Positions 5,476-7,325 of a stretch of 7,325 nt of DNA are shown here, one piece after another. The notes beneath the pieces were generated by a model, which did no database searches, was not told the DNA's origin, and saw nothing but the letters and a program-made list of their open reading frames with translations. The stretch's first letter is position 1; every line of letters starts with the position of its first letter. This stretch comes from an uncultured Selenomonas sp. (lineage in GTDB: Bacteria; Bacillota; Negativicutes; Selenomonadales; Selenomonadaceae): the NCBI GenBank assembly GCA_947097535.1, contig CAMURM010000070.1, positions 1 through 7,325 of the forward strand, read 5' to 3'. The translations under genes were made by a program, and so were the position numbers.

Positions 5476-5821
5476 ACTTTCGGGCATGGAGTTCTTCGGC
5501 TATCACGGCTGCTTTGACGAAGAGCGGCAAAAGGGGCAGCGCTTCGTCGTCGACGCCGTGCTCTGCCTCAGTACGCAGGAAGCGGGACGGACGGACGATC
5601 TCGAAAAGAGTGTCGACTACGCGGCGGTCTTTGAGGATGTGCGCGCCGTCGTCGAGGGTGAGCCGAAGAATCTCATCGAGGCGGTGGCGGAAAAGATCGC
5701 GGCAAATCTGCTCGCGCGCTATCCCATCGAGCGCGTCGAGGTCGCCGTGCATAAGCCGGCGGCGCCGCTTGCAGGAACTTTCCGCGATGTCTGCGTGCGC
5801 ATCGAGAGGAGCCGCGCATGA
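5462..5821 (+). CDS. folB: Dihydroneopterin aldolase
   Basis: This 119-residue enzyme cleaves 7,8-dihydroneopterin to 6-hydroxymethyl-7,8-dihydropterin and glycolaldehyde, feeding FolK. Full-length family features are visible: MDRIELSGMEFFGYHG at the start, FDEERQKGQRF with Glu21, VDYAAVFEDV with Tyr53, NLIEAVAEKIA with Glu73 (pterin-anchoring), and VAVHKPAAP with catalytic Lys98. These match the catalytic Glu/Tyr/Lys set known from S. aureus FolB. GGAGGG at 5448-5453 lies 8 bases before ATG 5462. The gene overlaps the end of folP by 14 bases, and its TGA overlaps the folK ATG, so all three are probably translated as a coupled unit. FolB paralogues such as FolX act on the triphosphate, but the folP/folK context favours FolB. 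Confidence 0.95.
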   Translation: MDRIELSGMEFFGYHGCFDEERQKGQRFVVDAVLCLSTQEAGRTDDLEKSVDYAAVFEDVRAVVEGEPKNLIEAVAEKIAANLLARYPIERVEVAVHKPAAPLAGTFRDVCVRIERSRA

Positions 5822-6390
5822 GCGGCGAAAATGCGCGGCGCGGGCGGACGGCTGCCGTCGCGCCCGCGTCCTGCCGACCCGCCTGCACGAGCGCACCGTA
5901 CATCGTCTACATCGGTCTCGGTGCGAACGTCGGAGACCGCCGCGCCTCCCTGAAGCGCGCGCTGCGCCTCGCGGCGCAGATCGAGGATACACGGCTCCTG
6001 CGTCTATCCTCTTTTTACGAGACGCCGCCCTGGGGCAACGAGGCGCAGCCGCCCTTCCTCAACGCCTGCGCCGCCTTGGAGACGCGCCTTCGCCCGCTCG
6101 TCCTGCTGCGCTTCCTGCAGCGCATCGAGCGCGCTCTCGGCCGCGTGCGCAAGGTGCACTGGGGGCCGCGCACGATCGACATCGACATGCTCCTCGCCGA
6201 AGGCTATACGAGCGAGGCGCCGGAACTTCGCCTGCCGCATCCGTATCTGCACGAGCGCGCCTTCGTCCTCCTGCCGCTCATGGAAATCACATCTGGGCTT
6301 ATCGTCCGAGATCGCCCGCTCGCTGACTGGCTCTCAGCTCTGCCCGAGGCAGTCGCCTGCCGCAAGGTTTCAACATATATATATCGCTGA
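5818..6390 (+). CDS. folK: 6-hydroxymethyl-dihydropterin pyrophosphokinase
   Basis: This 190-residue enzyme transfers pyrophosphate from ATP to 6-hydroxymethyl-7,8-dihydropterin, making the FolP substrate. Motifs: YIGLGANVGDRRASL (31-45), SSFYETPPWGNEAQPPFLNA (64-83), LGRVRKVHWGPRTIDID (107-123) with magnesium ligands Asp121 and Asp123 and nucleotide-binding Arg118, and LPHPYLHERAFVLLPL (139-154) with His141. The core is complete and looks active. Before the first strand there are about 26 extra residues rich in Arg, Ala and Cys (MSGENARRGRTAAV...), so the protein is longer than the usual 160 or so. AGGAG at 5807-5811, 6 bases before ATG 5818, and the ATGA overlap with the folB stop support this start; I see no better-supported start nearer the core. 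It is the last gene of the fol cluster. Confidence 0.95.
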   Translation: MSGENARRGRTAAVAPASCRPACTSAPYIVYIGLGANVGDRRASLKRALRLAAQIEDTRLLRLSSFYETPPWGNEAQPPFLNACAALETRLRPLVLLRFLQRIERALGRVRKVHWGPRTIDIDMLLAEGYTSEAPELRLPHPYLHERAFVLLPLMEITSGLIVRDRPLADWLSALPEAVACRKVSTYIYR

Positions 6391-6439
6391 AGAAAGGAAG
6401 AATAGTTCTTTCTCACGAAAGAAAAAACTATCTTTTTCT
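6391..6439 (+). other. AT-rich overlapping hairpins after folK, possible weak terminator
   Basis: Directly after the folK stop, several purine and pyrimidine runs are mutually complementary. AGAAAG (6391-6396) can pair with CTTTCT (6408-6413). ATAGTTCTTTC (6402-6412) can pair with GAAAG (6417-6421) and AACTAT (6426-6431), leaving a four-A bulge. AGAAAAA (6420-6426) can pair with TTTTTCT (6433-6439). The second stem is followed by TTTTT at 6433-6437, so it could end fol transcription, but it is poor in G-C pairs. Confidence 0.4.
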
Positions 6440-6448
6440 GCTAGAACA

Positions 6449-6457
6449 TGGTAAAAT
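6449..6457 (+). promoter_or_regulatory. possible extended -10 promoter for the GGDEF gene
   Basis: TGGTAAAAT has the TG-N form of an extended -10, with TAAAAT at 6452-6457. No good -35 is seen at 16-18 bases upstream, only T-rich sequence. If used, transcription would start about 6464, giving a leader of some 84 bases before ATG 6548. I see no known riboswitch class in that leader. Confidence 0.4.
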
Positions 6458-6479
6458 AGGCGTGATTCATTGAAAATTC

Positions 6480-6536
6480 ATGAGAAGTAAGCCAAGGAAT
6501 CTGGATGGCGCGGCTGTCCTCTCCGTGGTATTATAG
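6480..6536 (+). CDS. possible 18-residue leader peptide
   Basis: An ATG at 6480 opens a short frame encoding MRSKPRNLDGAAVLSVVL. Its TAG stop (6534-6536) overlaps the AGGAGG ribosome binding site (6535-6540) of the next gene, the geometry expected of a translational leader. No clear ribosome binding site precedes its ATG, and a frame this short can occur by chance. No function is proposed. Confidence 0.2.
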   Translation: MRSKPRNLDGAAVLSVVL

Positions 6537-6547
6537 GAGGGAAACGT

Positions 6548-7325
6548 ATGGCAAGGTTCAGCTTGGAGGAAGCGCGCCAGCTTGAGCGAAATCTTGCGCC
6601 GATCTATGATTTCGTTCGCTTCGTGGATGCAAAGGACTGCAAGGTGCTTCATTTTGAAGATGACGGCACCGTGCGGCGCGAAGGTCGCTGCTTCACCACA
6701 TGGGGCAGAATGCGGCGCTGTCGTTACTGTACAAGCTTCTGTGCCGGCAAGGCGCAGTCGAATATGGAGAAGGATGAGGTCGCGGGCGACAAGATCTACC
6801 ATGTCCTTTCCGCGCCGGTCGAGCTGGAGATGCCGGACAAAAGCATCCTGCCATGTGCGATGGAACTCGTGACGAACTACCCGCGCAACGCCGAGGCACG
6901 TGAGATGAGCAACCGCGACGTCTTGCAGCTCCTCTCGCGCGTGAAGGACACAGCGCATGCGGGCGTCCTGTGCTTCAGTGTGGAAGATACCTGCATCTAT
7001 GCAAATCTTGAGGCGTACCGCCTCTTCCAGGTGCCGCCGGGTGAGCTCGCGCTCCTGCGCAATTTCTTCACTACATGGCTCAAGGACGAGAGCTGGGAAA
7101 TGCCATGGGAAAGCACGGCTTCGTGGGAGCAGGATTTCTTCCTCGAAGGCGAGAAATTTACCTATAGGGTGACGATGGCGAAGCTCTTCGACGCTGACGG
7201 GCGCTACAAGGGCTATTACTACACCGTGCGTGATCGGTATGCAGAAGCTGCGGTGAAGGAAGAGGAGACGTGGTCGCGCGACAAGCTCACGGGGCTTTAT
7301 GACCGCGAGGGCTTCTACGAGGCTG
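6548..7325 (+). CDS. Cys-rich sensor / GGDEF diguanylate cyclase, 5' part
   Basis: The open frame runs off the window after 259 residues. Residues 1-115 contain a Cys cluster, GRCFTTWGRMRRCRYCTSFC, with Cys48, 58, 61 and 65 (C-x9-C-x2-C-x3-C) and further Cys at 31 and 103. I recall similar C...W...C-x2-C segments at the front of Firmicute GGDEF proteins. Residues about 136-232 look like a PAS-type domain (GVLCFSVEDTCIYANLEAYR ... YRVTMAKLFDADGRYKGYYY). A charged linker follows, then WSRDKLTGLYDREGFYEA (242-259), the entry to a GGDEF domain (family pattern D-x-LTGL-x-x-R). No membrane segment is seen, so it should be a cytoplasmic regulator of cyclic di-GMP. The GGDEF signature and any EAL domain lie past the window, so synthase versus degenerate activity cannot be judged. 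AGGAGG at 6535-6540, 7 bases before ATG 6548, makes the start secure. Confidence 0.85.
   Translation, partial: MARFSLEEARQLERNLAPIYDFVRFVDAKDCKVLHFEDDGTVRREGRCFTTWGRMRRCRYCTSFCAGKAQSNMEKDEVAGDKIYHVLSAPVELEMPDKSILPCAMELVTNYPRNAEAREMSNRDVLQLLSRVKDTAHAGVLCFSVEDTCIYANLEAYRLFQVPPGELALLRNFFTTWLKDESWEMPWESTASWEQDFFLEGEKFTYRVTMAKLFDADGRYKGYYYTVRDRYAEAAVKEEETWSRDKLTGLYDREGFYEA

Noticed and set aside
4297..5487. Minus-strand open frame of 396 codons opposite folE and folP
   Set aside because: It is a shadow of verified fol genes with low-complexity Arg-rich translation and no ribosome binding site.
5424..6326. Plus-strand open frame of 300 codons in another frame across folB and folK
   Set aside because: The translation is Arg/Ser/Ala-rich, and both folB and folK with complete motifs occupy the region in other frames.
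6458..6547. Cyclic di-GMP riboswitch in the leader of the GGDEF gene
   Set aside because: I looked for the conserved core elements of the class I aptamer and did not find them; only a short leader frame is visible.

Overview
This GC-rich window (roughly 60% G+C by eye) reads almost entirely on the + strand and looks chromosomal. It combines lipopolysaccharide-export genes (lptB and an LptF/LptG permease) with Firmicute-style features: strong AGGAG-type ribosome binding sites, a tRNA gene with CCA encoded, and a DUF3084 protein. This points to a diderm Firmicute of the Negativicutes, near Selenomonas or Mitsuokella. That assignment is an inference from gene content; no search was run.

Layout. 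Positions 1-3738 carry an envelope-linked run: the 3' end of lptB, an LptF/LptG-family permease, a membrane-anchored coiled-coil DUF3084 protein, a small YqgF/RuvC-like RNase H-fold protein whose start overlaps the previous stop, and a YbjN-like small protein, closed by a strong intrinsic terminator (3750-3785). Positions 3853-4005 are a compact tRNA unit: a near-consensus promoter, tRNA-Arg(CCG) and a hairpin terminator. Positions 4031-6390 are a tightly packed folate cluster, folE-folP-folB-folK, with overlapping or touching start and stop codons. It covers GTP to 6-hydroxymethyl-dihydropterin pyrophosphate to dihydropteroate, except for the dihydroneopterin triphosphate dephosphorylation step, which is not encoded here. 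A 157-base intergenic stretch with AT-rich hairpins, a possible extended -10 promoter and a possible leader peptide precedes the 5' part of a cysteine-rich sensor protein that runs into a GGDEF domain at the window edge.

How they work together. LptB and the permease belong to the LptB2FG(C) machine that extracts lipopolysaccharide from the inner membrane. The DUF3084 and YqgF-like genes appear co-transcribed with it, but their role is unknown. The Fol enzymes form one pathway and are probably translationally coupled.

Most of the window is ordinary housekeeping sequence. The observations most worth a second look are: FolE substitutions at three positions equivalent to E. coli active-site residues (K68, R139, H179) while all zinc ligands are kept; a Cys cluster in the N-terminal sensor of the GGDEF protein; a nine-heptad repeat with exact 21-base period in the DUF3084 coiled coil; and the lack of an obvious folE promoter downstream of the tRNA terminator.
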